DNA of 64,000 nucleotides from the NCBI RefSeq assembly GCF_007096635.1, contig NZ_VKAA01000022.1, forward strand, positions 1 through 64,000. Reading direction: 5' to 3'. The stretch is from Mycolicibacterium sp. 018/SC-01/001 (GTDB lineage Bacteria > Actinomycetota > Actinomycetes > Mycobacteriales > Mycobacteriaceae). Both the position numbers and the translations under genes were made by a program. Within the stretch, counting starts at the first letter, position 1. Every line of letters starts with the position of its first letter. The notes beneath the pieces are model-generated. The model saw only the letters and a program-made list of their open reading frames with translations, made no database searches and was not told where the DNA came from. This document shows, piece by piece, positions 38,657 to 46,861 of this stretch.

Positions 38657-39520
38657 TCAGTTGCTGGTGCCCAGCGGGTGCGCTTCGAGCCACTGCGCGG
38701 CCACATGACCCGGGTCGGCGCCCTCGTCGATCTCGCGGCGCATGTCGGCCAGCGACCCGGTGTCGAGCACGCCCGCGATCTCGTTGAGCGCCAACACCTG
38801 CGACTCGCTCAACACGTTGCGCCGGTACAGCGGAACCAGGTTCTCAGCGCGGATCAGTGACGTCTTGTCCGACAGCACCACCACGTCCGACGGTACCCCC
38901 GCCGCGGCGGTCGACGTCCATGCAGCCTTCACCTGGCCGGCTCGCAGCGCCGCGAACATCGTTGCAGCGTCGGGAAATCGACGTGACGGAGGCAACGTGC
39001 ACGTACCGATCCTCGTCGGCGGCAACGTGGCATCGACGGCGCCGACCACCAGATCCGGGCAGGTGCGAGCCAGCGTCGACACGTCCCCCCCGGCATCCCG
39101 GGCACCGTCGGCCGTCATCGCGAGGGCGGGCTTGTCCTCGGCTGCAGTCGTGTAGTCGCCGGCGGCGATCCCCTCGGGGAGTGCGGCGAGCAGTGAGCGA
39201 TACACCTGCACATCCGAACGCGCCGGAGCGTCAGCATCGAAGCGCCCCAGCAGCCGGCCCGTCCAGCCCGGCACCACCGTGGCGTCGCCGGAGTCCAGCC
39301 CGGCCAGCGGATCGTCGACGACGCGCACCTGCGCGGCGCTGCCGTAGAAGCCCAGCGCCGAGGCGTACAGGTGCGCGACGAGCTCGGCCTCGGGTCCTGC
39401 GGTGGTCCACACCGGAATGGGCGGCCGCGGCTGCTGCCCGCCGCAGGCGGCGACGCACCACGCCGCTCCCAGCGCGACGGCCAACACGGCGATCAGCCGC
39501 CTCGCCCGGCGCACACGCAC
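38657..39520 (-). CDS. lpqZ: Lipoprotein LpqZ, osmoprotectant-binding-like
   Basis: 287 residues from GTG 39520. The leader RVRRARRLIAVLAVALGA ends in a VAAC lipobox, so it is a predicted lipoprotein. The mature part is an OpuAC-type substrate-binding domain (GSAAQVRVVDD, VVPGWTGRLLGRF, VPLYRRNVLSESQVLALNEI). A longer frame extends upstream to 40144 but would run antisense through corA. It corresponds to Rv1244 and is divergent from corA. No ABC permease gene is adjacent, so its transporter partner, if any, lies elsewhere. Confidence 0.88.
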   Translation of the reverse strand: MRVRRARRLIAVLAVALGAAWCVAACGGQQPRPPIPVWTTAGPEAELVAHLYASALGFYGSAAQVRVVDDPLAGLDSGDATVVPGWTGRLLGRFDADAPARSDVQVYRSLLAALPEGIAAGDYTTAAEDKPALAMTADGARDAGGDVSTLARTCPDLVVGAVDATLPPTRIGTCTLPPSRRFPDAATMFAALRAGQVKAAWTSTAAAGVPSDVVVLSDKTSLIRAENLVPLYRRNVLSESQVLALNEIAGVLDTGSLADMRREIDEGADPGHVAAQWLEAHPLGTSN

Positions 39521-39658
39521 CGCTCTGCCCGCCACGGGCGTCAGGGTAACCGACCCACAGGCCCGCACCCGACCAGGCCGCACGTGGACGAGCACAATCA
39601 GGTTCGGCGCGTACGATCCGTACAGCCAGCCACGCGGGTGTCCGGAGGGAGGTCGGCC

Positions 39659-40765
39659 GTGCCGTCGTTTCGCGCGTTGCCACCGTCGCTGCTGCGCCAG
39701 GGCGGCCGCCCCCGCCCCGATCACCCCGACGCCCGCAGCATCCACGTTCCCGTCGCCCGGGCGATGGTCGACTGCGGCGTCTACTGTGAGGGAAACCGGT
39801 TGCCCGGCAAGTACACTCACGCTGCTGCCCTGAACAAGGTGCACGACATCGAAGCCGAGGGCCGGCCCGCGTTCGTGTGGATCGGGCTCCACGAACCCGA
39901 CGAACACCAGATGCAGTCGGTGGCCGACGTCTTCGGTCTGCACGAGCTCGCGGTCGAAGACGCCGTGCACGCTCATCAACGGCCCAAGCTCGAGCGCTAC
40001 GACGACACCCTGTTCCTGGTGCTCAAGACCGTCAAGTACGTCGACCACGAATCGATCGCCAACGCCCGCGAGATCGTCGAGACCGGTGAGGTGATGATCT
40101 TCGTCGGCCCCGATTTCGTCGTGACGGTGCGCCACGGCGAGCACGGCGGTCTGGCCGGGGTGCGCAAACGCCTCGAAGCCTCACCGGCATCGCTGAGGCT
40201 GGGTCCCTATTCGGTCATGCACGCCATCGCCGACAGCGTGGTCGACCACTACCTCGACGTCACCGACCTGATCGAAACCGACATCGACGCGATGGAAGAG
40301 GACATCTTCTCCCCGCGGTCCAAGACCGACATCGAGTCGATCTACCTGCTGAAGCGGGAGGTGGTCGAGTTGCGGCGGGCCGTCAGTCCGCTGGCCACCG
40401 ATCTGGAACGCATCGGCACCAACCACGACGATCTGATCAATGTAGAGATCCGTCGCTACATGCGTGACGTGCTCGACCACACGATCAAAGCTGCGGACCG
40501 GATCGCGAGCTTCGACGAGTTGCTCAGCTCGCTGGTGCAGGCCGCGCTGGGCAAGGTCGCGATGCAGCAGAACGTGGACATGCGCAAGATCTCGGCGTGG
40601 GTCGCCATCGCCGCGGTACCGACCGCACTGGCGGGCATCTACGGGATGAACTTCGACCACATGCCTGAATTGCATTGGGTGTGGGGCTATCCTGCGGTGC
40701 TGCTGCTGATGTTGACGGTGTGCGTCGGGTTGCATCGCACCTTCCGGCACAACGACTGGCTGTAG
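39659..40765 (+). CDS. corA: Magnesium/cobalt transporter CorA
   Basis: 368 residues from GTG 39659, preceded by GGAGGGAGG at 7-bp spacing. The long N-terminal cytoplasmic domain includes FVWIGLHEPDEHQMQSVADV and VHAHQRPKLERYDDTLFLVL. Two C-terminal transmembrane helices follow, with the signature YGMNFDHMPEL between them; the GMN motif forms the ion selectivity loop. It should assemble as a pentameric Mg2+ channel in the inner membrane. It corresponds to Rv1239c. Confidence 0.95.
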   Translation: MPSFRALPPSLLRQGGRPRPDHPDARSIHVPVARAMVDCGVYCEGNRLPGKYTHAAALNKVHDIEAEGRPAFVWIGLHEPDEHQMQSVADVFGLHELAVEDAVHAHQRPKLERYDDTLFLVLKTVKYVDHESIANAREIVETGEVMIFVGPDFVVTVRHGEHGGLAGVRKRLEASPASLRLGPYSVMHAIADSVVDHYLDVTDLIETDIDAMEEDIFSPRSKTDIESIYLLKREVVELRRAVSPLATDLERIGTNHDDLINVEIRRYMRDVLDHTIKAADRIASFDELLSSLVQAALGKVAMQQNVDMRKISAWVAIAAVPTALAGIYGMNFDHMPELHWVWGYPAVLLLMLTVCVGLHRTFRHNDWL

Positions 40766-40770
40766 CGGTT

Positions 40771-41361
40771 TCAGGCAGGGCTGGCCGCGCGTCGGCGGGG
40801 ATCGGTCACATCCACTCCGTCCTGCTGCCACGCCTCCCGCATCGCCGCCGCCCCCTTCAACCGCACCCATGCGGCCTCGGTCGGGGTGATCGGCACCGCT
40901 GACAGCAGCGTCACCGGCGATGCGGGCTCGGGCAGCGTCACGTCACTGATCTCGCTGTGCCCCAACAGGAATGCGGTGAACGGCGCGCCCTGCCACAGCG
41001 GTGTCTCCAAATCGATCAGCGCGTCGGGTTCCAGGATCAGGCCCTCGACCGCAGGAGCGGCCGCCACCACGGCAACCGAACGGGCGAGTCCCGTCGGCGC
41101 CGGACCGCGCAGCGCCACCAGCACCTCGGCGCGCGGGCCGCGCACCGGATCCGCCAGCGCGGCAGCCGGATCCACCATCGGGGCGGACGAACAGCCCAGG
41201 GACACATAGTGGGCAGGGGCGTCGGGGCCGCCATCGGGACCGAAGCGCAGGACATGGACACGGTCGGCGCCGAGGAACGTCACCGAGGCCTCGGCCGGTT
41301 CGCCGGCGTGGGCGAAGTGCTCGAGCAGCCGCGCCCGAACCGCCGCGGTGGCGTCGACCAC
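40771..41361 (-). CDS. Suppressor-of-fused (SUFU)-domain protein
   Basis: 196 residues from a GTG 4 bp after the preceding gene's stop. The SUFU-like pattern is seen in ADRVHVLRFGPDGGPDAPAH, RAEVLVALRGPAP, ILEPDALIDLETPLWQGAPF and the closing SAVPITPTEAAWVRLKGA. Bacterial SUFU proteins are soluble and often associated with toxin/immunity or stress loci, but their function is unknown. It forms a unit with the upstream general-stress membrane protein. Confidence 0.75.
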   Translation of the reverse strand: MVDATAAVRARLLEHFAHAGEPAEASVTFLGADRVHVLRFGPDGGPDAPAHYVSLGCSSAPMVDPAAALADPVRGPRAEVLVALRGPAPTGLARSVAVVAAAPAVEGLILEPDALIDLETPLWQGAPFTAFLLGHSEISDVTLPEPASPVTLLSAVPITPTEAAWVRLKGAAAMREAWQQDGVDVTDPRRRAASPA

Positions 41362-41365
41362 GTCG

Positions 41366-41881
41366 TCAGATCTTCAGCCGAGCCAGCAGATCCCGGCCCT
41401 GCTCGGCGCCCTGCGGGTCACACAGCACGTCGTAACGGCCGGCCACCAACTGCATCGTGGAACTGAAGTCACGGGTACCGCGTGCCATCGCATACGGCAC
41501 CGCCGAGGTGATCAGGCCGAAGAACACACCGGCGATCAGACCGGTGATCAGCGAACCCCACGGGCTGGGGCTGAAGAATCCCAGGATCAAGCCGATGAAC
41601 AGGCCCAGCCAGGCGCCGCTGAGCACGCCGCCGCCGAGCACCTTGGGCCAGGACAGTCGCCCGGTCACACGCTCGACCTGCATCAGGTCCACCCCGACGA
41701 TGGTGACCTGCTCGACCGGGAACTGTTGGTCGGACAGATAGTCCACCGCCCGCTGAGCCTCGGCGTAGGTGGGATAGGAACCGATCGGCCACCCTTTGGG
41801 CGGTGTGGGCAGGCCGACCGCGCGGCCACGGCCTGCGGGCGGCGTACCCGGGGTCTGGCCGGGCTGAAACGGGCTGGTCAT
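41366..41881 (-). CDS. General-stress-type membrane protein (Rv1234-like)
   Basis: 171 residues from ATG 41881, with GGAG upstream. A Pro/Gly-rich N-terminal tail precedes an YflT/general-stress-17M-like domain (PIGSYPTYAEAQRAVDYLSD, QVTIVGVDLMQVERVTGR). Two hydrophobic segments follow (VLSGAWLGLFIGLILGF, LITGLIAGVFFGLITSAV), so it spans the membrane about twice. It corresponds in position to Rv1234. The function is unknown. Confidence 0.8.
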   Translation of the reverse strand: MTSPFQPGQTPGTPPAGRGRAVGLPTPPKGWPIGSYPTYAEAQRAVDYLSDQQFPVEQVTIVGVDLMQVERVTGRLSWPKVLGGGVLSGAWLGLFIGLILGFFSPSPWGSLITGLIAGVFFGLITSAVPYAMARGTRDFSSTMQLVAGRYDVLCDPQGAEQGRDLLARLKI

Positions 41882-42013
41882 GTCCTTGCACTCCTTCGGT
41901 CTGGCAGTTCGCTTCGGTGAACCTCGTCGCTCGATCAACGCGCCGGAGCGGGCAAAGGTGCCCGGCCGCGACGGTCCCGTCCACCGAGTTCCACTTAGGC
42001 TAGGTTGATCAGC

Positions 42014-42595
42014 ATGACAAGTCAGGACGACGACGACCGCCGTATCGACCGTTCCGACTCACCCGGGTCCGAACCCGCCTCGCAGAGCTACGAGGCGCCG
42101 CCGATCGAGCAGTCCCCGACTCCCGCCGACTACCCACCGGCCTACAACCCGCCGCCGTCGTACTCCGCCCCCACGGACTATCCCCCGCCGCCGCAGGCGC
42201 CGCCGGCCTACGGCACCCCGTACCCCGACCCGAACGCCGGAACCCCCTACCAGGGCTACGGTGCGGCGTCGTACCCGCCGCCACCGCCGCAGTACGGCAT
42301 CGCGCCGGGCGGCTACCCGCCTCCGCCGATGGGCTACCCGGGTGCGGACTACGGCTACGGCCCGCCCGCGCCGCAAGGCACCAACACGATGGCCATCGCC
42401 TCGCTGGTCGCCTCGATCCTCGGCGTGTGCTGCGGCATCGGTTCGATCGTCGGGATCGTGCTCGGCATCCTGGCGATCAACCAGATCAAGGAAACCCGCC
42501 AGGGCGGTCACGGACTCGCGGTCGCCGGCATCGCCGTCGGTGCGGTCACCCTCGTCATCAGCTTGGCCTGGGGTATCACCGCGCTCAACGTCTAG
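42014..42595 (+). CDS. DUF4190 membrane protein with Pro/Tyr-rich tail (Rv1233c-like)
   Basis: 193 residues from ATG 42014. The first 125 residues are a low-complexity cytoplasmic tail of PPxY/YPPPP units. It ends in two transmembrane helices (ASLVASILGVCCGIGSIVGIVLGIL, cited here as positions about 130-155, and GIAVGAVTLVISLAWGI near 170-187) of the DUF4190 type. Such tails are common in actinobacterial envelope proteins and may mediate protein contacts. It ends 4 bp into the convergent lyase gene. Confidence 0.8.
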   Translation: MTSQDDDDRRIDRSDSPGSEPASQSYEAPPIEQSPTPADYPPAYNPPPSYSAPTDYPPPPQAPPAYGTPYPDPNAGTPYQGYGAASYPPPPPQYGIAPGGYPPPPMGYPGADYGYGPPAPQGTNTMAIASLVASILGVCCGIGSIVGIVLGILAINQIKETRQGGHGLAVAGIAVGAVTLVISLAWGITALNV

Positions 42596-43551
42596 TCCGC
42601 GGGCGGGGTGAACCGCTCGCCGGTGCGCCGCATCCCGGCGGCGCGGCCCTTGCCCGCGACCACCAACGCCATCTTGCGGCTCGCCTCGTCGATCATCTCG
42701 TCACCGAGCATCACCGCTCCCCTGGCGCCGCCCGCCCGCGAGGTGTGCCACTCGTAGGCTTCGAGGATCAGCTCGGCGTGGTCGTAGACCTCCTGCCGGG
42801 GGCTGAAGATCTCGTTGCCCGCCTCGATCTGATCGGGATGCAGGACCCACTTGCCGTCGAAGCCCAGAGCAGCGGAGCGTCGCGCCACCCGGCGGAACGC
42901 CTCGACATCGCGCACCTTCAGGTAGGGCCCGTCGATCGCGTTGATCCCGTTGGCGCGTGCGGCAATCAGGATGCGCATCAGGATGTGGTGGTAGGCATCG
43001 CCGACGTCGTAGCCCTCGGGCTGCTCACCCACCTCGAGTGTGCGCATGGCCAAACTCGCCATCAGGTCCGCGGGTCCGAGCACCAACGCGTGCACACGGG
43101 GTGCGGCGGCGATCGCGTCGATGTTCGTCAGCCCCCGCGCGTCCTCGATCTGCGCCTCGATCCCGATACGCCCCACCGGTAGCCCGTGCGTTGCCTCGAC
43201 CTGGGACAGCAGGAGATCCAATGCGTGGACGTGGGAGACGTCGGTCACTTTGGGCAGCACGACGATGTCCACCGACGCGCCGGCCCGGCCGATGACCTCG
43301 ATCACATCGGTGTGTGTCCACGCCGTGGTCCAGTCGTTGACGCGCACCCCGCGCAGCTGCCGGCCCCACCCCGGTTGCGCCAGCGCGGCCGCGACCTGCT
43401 CGCGCGCTTGGTCTTTCGCGTCGGCCGCGACGGCATCTTCGAGGTCGAGGAACACCTCGTCGGCGGGCAGCGTCTTCGCCTTCGCGATCATCTTGGCGCT
43501 GCTGCCCGGCACGGACAGGCACGTTCGGCGGGGTCGATACCGGTTCTCCAC
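42592..43551 (-). CDS. CitE-like HpcH/HpaI aldolase (acyl-CoA lyase family)
   Basis: 319 residues from GTG 43551. Starts at 43557 or at ATG 43578 are possible, the last overlapping the divergent gene's ATG. RRTCLSVPGSSAKMIAKA, then DEVFLDLEDAV with the Mg-binding acidic residue, and PVGRIGIEAQIEDARGL and LVLGPADLMASL define the CitE/malyl-CoA lyase family. The conserved Arg, Glu and Asp for metal and CoA-ester chemistry are present. The substrate may be citramalyl-CoA or beta-methylmalyl-CoA; the sequence alone does not decide. Confidence 0.85.
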   Translation of the reverse strand: MENRYRPRRTCLSVPGSSAKMIAKAKTLPADEVFLDLEDAVAADAKDQAREQVAAALAQPGWGRQLRGVRVNDWTTAWTHTDVIEVIGRAGASVDIVVLPKVTDVSHVHALDLLLSQVEATHGLPVGRIGIEAQIEDARGLTNIDAIAAAPRVHALVLGPADLMASLAMRTLEVGEQPEGYDVGDAYHHILMRILIAARANGINAIDGPYLKVRDVEAFRRVARRSAALGFDGKWVLHPDQIEAGNEIFSPRQEVYDHAELILEAYEWHTSRAGGARGAVMLGDEMIDEASRKMALVVAGKGRAAGMRRTGERFTPPAD

Positions 43552-43576
43552 AGCCACACTCTCTACTCTGACACCC

Positions 43577-44872
43577 ATGGCGTCGGTCAACAGGGTCTAT
43601 GCAGCCCGGCTCGCGGGGATGCTGGTGCTGGGACCCGACGGTGAATCGATCGGGCGCGTCCGCGACGTGGTGATCAGCATCAGCCTGGTCCGCCAGCAGC
43701 CCCGCGTGCTCGGACTCGTGATCGAATTGCTCTCTCGCCGAAGGATATTCGTGCCGATCCTGCGGGTCACCGCAATCGAACCCGGGGCGGTCACGCTGGC
43801 CACGGGCAGCGTGTCGCTGCGCCGCTTCTCCCAGCGGCCCGGCGAGGTGCTCGTCCTCGGGCAGGTCATCGAAACCCGGGTCCGCGTCGACGATCCCGAC
43901 CTGTCGGAGTTGGCGGGCATCGACGTCGTCGTGGTGGATCTCGGCATCGAACAGACCCGGACCCGGGACTGGATGGTGACCAAGGTCGCGGTGCGTCCGC
44001 AGCGCAGGCTCGGCCGACGCAGCAACGTGCACACGGTGGACTGGATGCACGTGCAGGGTCTGACGCCGTCCGGGCTCGCGATGCCCGATCAGGGCGTGGC
44101 GCAACTGCTCGAGCAGTTCGTCGGCCAGCGCCCGATCGAGGTGGCCGATGCGATCCGCGAACTGCCCGCCAAGCGTCGCTACGAGGTGGTCAACGCGCTC
44201 GACGACGAGCGGCTGGCCGACGTGCTGCAGGAGCTGCCCGAAGAAGAGCAGGTGGCCGTGCTGCGGCAGTTGAAGACCGAGCGCGCCGCCGACGTCCTGG
44301 AGGCGATGGACCCCGACGACGCCGCCGACCTGCTGGGCACCATGAGCCCGGCCGACGCGGAGCAGTTCCTGCGCCGGATGGACCCGGAGGACTCCGAGGA
44401 CGTGCGCCGTCTGCTCAGTCACTCGCCGGACACTGCCGGCGGCCTGATGACATCGGAGCCGGTGGTGCTCGCACCCGACACCACCGTCGCCGAAGCCCTT
44501 GCGCGGGTACGGGATCCGGATCTGACGCCGGCGCTGGCATCCCTGGTCTTCGTCGCGCGCCCGCCGACGGCGACGCCGACGGGCCGCTATCTGGGCTGCG
44601 TCCATCTGCAGCGGCTGCTGCGCGAGCCCCCCGCGGCGTTGGTCAGCGGCATCATCGACACCGATCTGCCCAGCCTGGGACCCGAGGAGTCCCTGGGCGC
44701 GGTGACCCGCTACTTCGCCGCCTACAACCTGGTCTGCGGCCCCGTCGTGGACGACGAGAGTCACCTGCTCGGCGCGGTGTCCGTCGACGACGTCCTGGAT
44801 CACCTGCTGCCCGACGACTGGCGCGAACGTGAGGCCGAACCCGTCATCGTGACCGCGGAGAAGGCCACATGA
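43577..44872 (+). CDS. MgtE N-domain/CBS protein without membrane channel (Rv1232c-like)
   Basis: 431 residues. The first about 160 residues resemble a PRC-barrel-like segment (RLAGMLVLGPDGESIGRVRD and a second diverged copy). Residues about 185-285 form an MgtE intracellular N-domain made of short helical repeats (VADAIRELPAKRRYEVVNAL, ADVLQELPEEEQVAVLRQL, AADLLGTMSPADAEQFL). Two CBS motifs follow (GLMTSEPVVLAPDTTVAEAL, VVDDESHLLGAVSVDDVLDH). The membrane pore of true MgtE is absent. The stop overlaps the next gene's start (ATGA), so it is coupled to a DUF1003 membrane protein. Confidence 0.88.
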   Translation: MASVNRVYAARLAGMLVLGPDGESIGRVRDVVISISLVRQQPRVLGLVIELLSRRRIFVPILRVTAIEPGAVTLATGSVSLRRFSQRPGEVLVLGQVIETRVRVDDPDLSELAGIDVVVVDLGIEQTRTRDWMVTKVAVRPQRRLGRRSNVHTVDWMHVQGLTPSGLAMPDQGVAQLLEQFVGQRPIEVADAIRELPAKRRYEVVNALDDERLADVLQELPEEEQVAVLRQLKTERAADVLEAMDPDDAADLLGTMSPADAEQFLRRMDPEDSEDVRRLLSHSPDTAGGLMTSEPVVLAPDTTVAEALARVRDPDLTPALASLVFVARPPTATPTGRYLGCVHLQRLLREPPAALVSGIIDTDLPSLGPEESLGAVTRYFAAYNLVCGPVVDDESHLLGAVSVDDVLDHLLPDDWREREAEPVIVTAEKAT

Positions 44873-45408
44873 GCGAGTCCTCGGCCCGTCAGCGGCTCGA
44901 CACGCCCCGCGTCTCCCGGTCCCTGACGCCGCATTTCGACGTCGAGGCCGTCGGTCGCGTCAGCGAGAGCATCGCCCGATTCCTCGGCACCGGGCGCTAC
45001 CTGGCGATCCAGACGATCGTCGTGATCGTCTGGATCCTGCTCAACGTCGGTGCGTTCGCCTGGCAGTGGGACCCCTACCCGTTCATCCTGCTGAACCTGG
45101 CGTTCTCCACCCAGGCCGCCTACGCGGCGCCGCTGATCCTGCTCGCCCAGAACCGGCAGGAGAACCGGGACCGGGTGGCGCTGGAGGAGGATCGCCGGCG
45201 TGCCGAGCAGACCAAGGCGGACACCGAGTACCTGGCCCGCGAACTGGCGGCGCTGCGCCTGGCGGTCGGGGAAGTCGCGACCCGCGACTACCTGCGCCGC
45301 GAACTCGAGGAGATTCGCGACATGATCGCTGGGTTGCGACTCGCCGACGATGTTGCCGACTCCCCGGGTGCCGCTGACGCAGGTGACAGGCGGCCTCGTC
45401 GATCCTGA
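44869..45408 (+). CDS. DUF1003 membrane protein (Rv1231c-like)
   Basis: 179 residues starting inside the previous stop. ESIARFLGTGRYLAIQTIVV, then WDPYPFILLNLAFSTQAAYA and a charged coiled tail (ENRDRVALEEDRRRAEQTKA) define DUF1003, with two transmembrane helices. Coupling to the MgtE-N/CBS protein suggests the two act together, perhaps with the latter as a Mg- or nucleotide-sensing cytoplasmic partner. Confidence 0.85.
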   Translation: MSESSARQRLDTPRVSRSLTPHFDVEAVGRVSESIARFLGTGRYLAIQTIVVIVWILLNVGAFAWQWDPYPFILLNLAFSTQAAYAAPLILLAQNRQENRDRVALEEDRRRAEQTKADTEYLARELAALRLAVGEVATRDYLRRELEEIRDMIAGLRLADDVADSPGAADAGDRRPRRS

Positions 45409-45499
45409 TGTGACAACTGTGATCATTGCTGTTACGCGGTCGTAGCCGAACGGATATGGTGACTCCGTTCACAGGCCACCACACAGCAAGGACGGTTGC

Positions 45500-46810
45500 G
45501 TGCACATAGGCGGACGAGCGGCTCTCGGAGCGGCGAGATGTCGGGCGGGACGCCTTGTTCGCATGCCGGCTTTCGGCGTCGCGGCTGTGTTGACTCCCCT
45601 GGTGCTGGCCGGAGCCGTCGGCGCGTCGGCGCCTTCGGCCCACTCCCCGACCCGTGACACCGCGGTGATGCCGCTGGCGGCGGTCGCCTCGTCCTCGAAC
45701 TCCTCCGGCATGTCGGTCGTGGCGGTCACCAAGACCCCGACCCCGCTGCGTATCGCCGCGGCCACCGTGTCCGCACCGCCGCCCGCGCTGGTGGTGAGCG
45801 CACCCGGCACGCTGCGCATCCCGTCGATGGCCCTGGCCGCCTATCGCAACGCCGAGGCGAAGATGGCGGCCACCACGCCCGGCTGCGGGGTGAGCTGGAA
45901 CCTACTGGCCGGCATCGGCCGCATCGAATCGATGCACGCCAACGGCGGCGCCACCGACGCCCGCGGCACCGCCGTGCGGCCGATCTACGGCCCCAGCCTC
46001 GACGGGACGCTGCCCGGCAACGAGGTGATCGTGCAGAGCCGCAGCTCCGACCGCGTCACCTACGCCCGCGCGCTGGGCCCGATGCAGTTCCTGCCCGGCA
46101 CGTGGTCCCGCTACGCCGCCGACGGCGACGGCGACGGGAAAGCCGACGTGCAGAACGTCTTCGACGCCTCCCTCGCCGCCGCCCGCTACCTGTGCAGCGG
46201 CGGGCTGAACCTGCGCAACCAGTCCGACGTGCTGACCGCGATCCTGCGCTACAACAACTCGATGGCCTACGCCCGCAACGTGCTGGGCTGGGCCGCGGCA
46301 TACGCCACGGGCGTGGTGCCGGTGGACCTCCCGCCGATCACCGGAGAGGTGCCCGCGCTCGGCGACAGCCACCTCGACCGGCCCGAGGGCCTGGGGCCCG
46401 GGTTGCCCCTGAACGCCGCGGGGCTGCCCGCCAACGATCCTCTGGCGCTGCTGCAGATCGGTCAACGTACCGACGTCGCGGCCCTGATCAACACGAACGT
46501 GCCCGGCTTCGCGCCCGGGCAGTCAATGGGACCGCTGCCGGGACCGGCCCCCGCGGCCGCACCGCAACCCGCGCCCGAGCCGCCCCCCGCCTGGGTGCCG
46601 CCGTGGATGACACCACCACCGGCTCAGCAGCAACCCCAGTGCGCCGTGTTCTGCATCAACGACATCGCGGCCCCGGCCGCCCCGGCACTGATGCCCGCCC
46701 AGGCGGCGCCGCCGCTGATGCCTGCTCAGCAGCCACCGCCGCCGGCCGAGCCGTTGCTCCCGCCGGGGCTGGGACCCCAACCGGGACCCGCCCCCGGCCC
46801 TGTCGGCTGA
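45500..46810 (+). CDS. Secreted lytic transglycosylase-like protein (Rv1230c-like)
   Basis: 436 residues from GTG. The N-terminal signal/anchor RMPAFGVAAVLTPLVLAGAV is followed by an SLT/MltB-type muramidase domain at about 130-260: WNLLAGIGRIESMHANGG with the catalytic Glu, RALGPMQFLPGTWSRYAADG and ILRYNNSMAYARNVLGWA. The last 110 residues are Pro/Ala-rich with two Cys, suggesting passage through the wall. It probably cleaves peptidoglycan during growth or division. Confidence 0.88.
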   Translation: MHIGGRAALGAARCRAGRLVRMPAFGVAAVLTPLVLAGAVGASAPSAHSPTRDTAVMPLAAVASSSNSSGMSVVAVTKTPTPLRIAAATVSAPPPALVVSAPGTLRIPSMALAAYRNAEAKMAATTPGCGVSWNLLAGIGRIESMHANGGATDARGTAVRPIYGPSLDGTLPGNEVIVQSRSSDRVTYARALGPMQFLPGTWSRYAADGDGDGKADVQNVFDASLAAARYLCSGGLNLRNQSDVLTAILRYNNSMAYARNVLGWAAAYATGVVPVDLPPITGEVPALGDSHLDRPEGLGPGLPLNAAGLPANDPLALLQIGQRTDVAALINTNVPGFAPGQSMGPLPGPAPAAAPQPAPEPPPAWVPPWMTPPPAQQQPQCAVFCINDIAAPAAPALMPAQAAPPLMPAQQPPPPAEPLLPPGLGPQPGPAPGPVG

Positions 46811-46861
46811 CCGCTCGGCCGCTGCGGGACCTGCACGTCGTCCCGCCTACACTCGCGGGTG

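Noticed and set aside
41945..42013. Possible tRNA or small RNA in short gaps of the core region
   Set aside because: No cloverleaf, conserved TTC-loop or strong isolated promoter-terminator pair was found here or in other gaps.
43025..44803. A 592-codon minus-strand frame opposite the MgtE-N/CBS gene
   Set aside because: The plus-strand protein has clear domains; the minus frame has the usual shadow composition.
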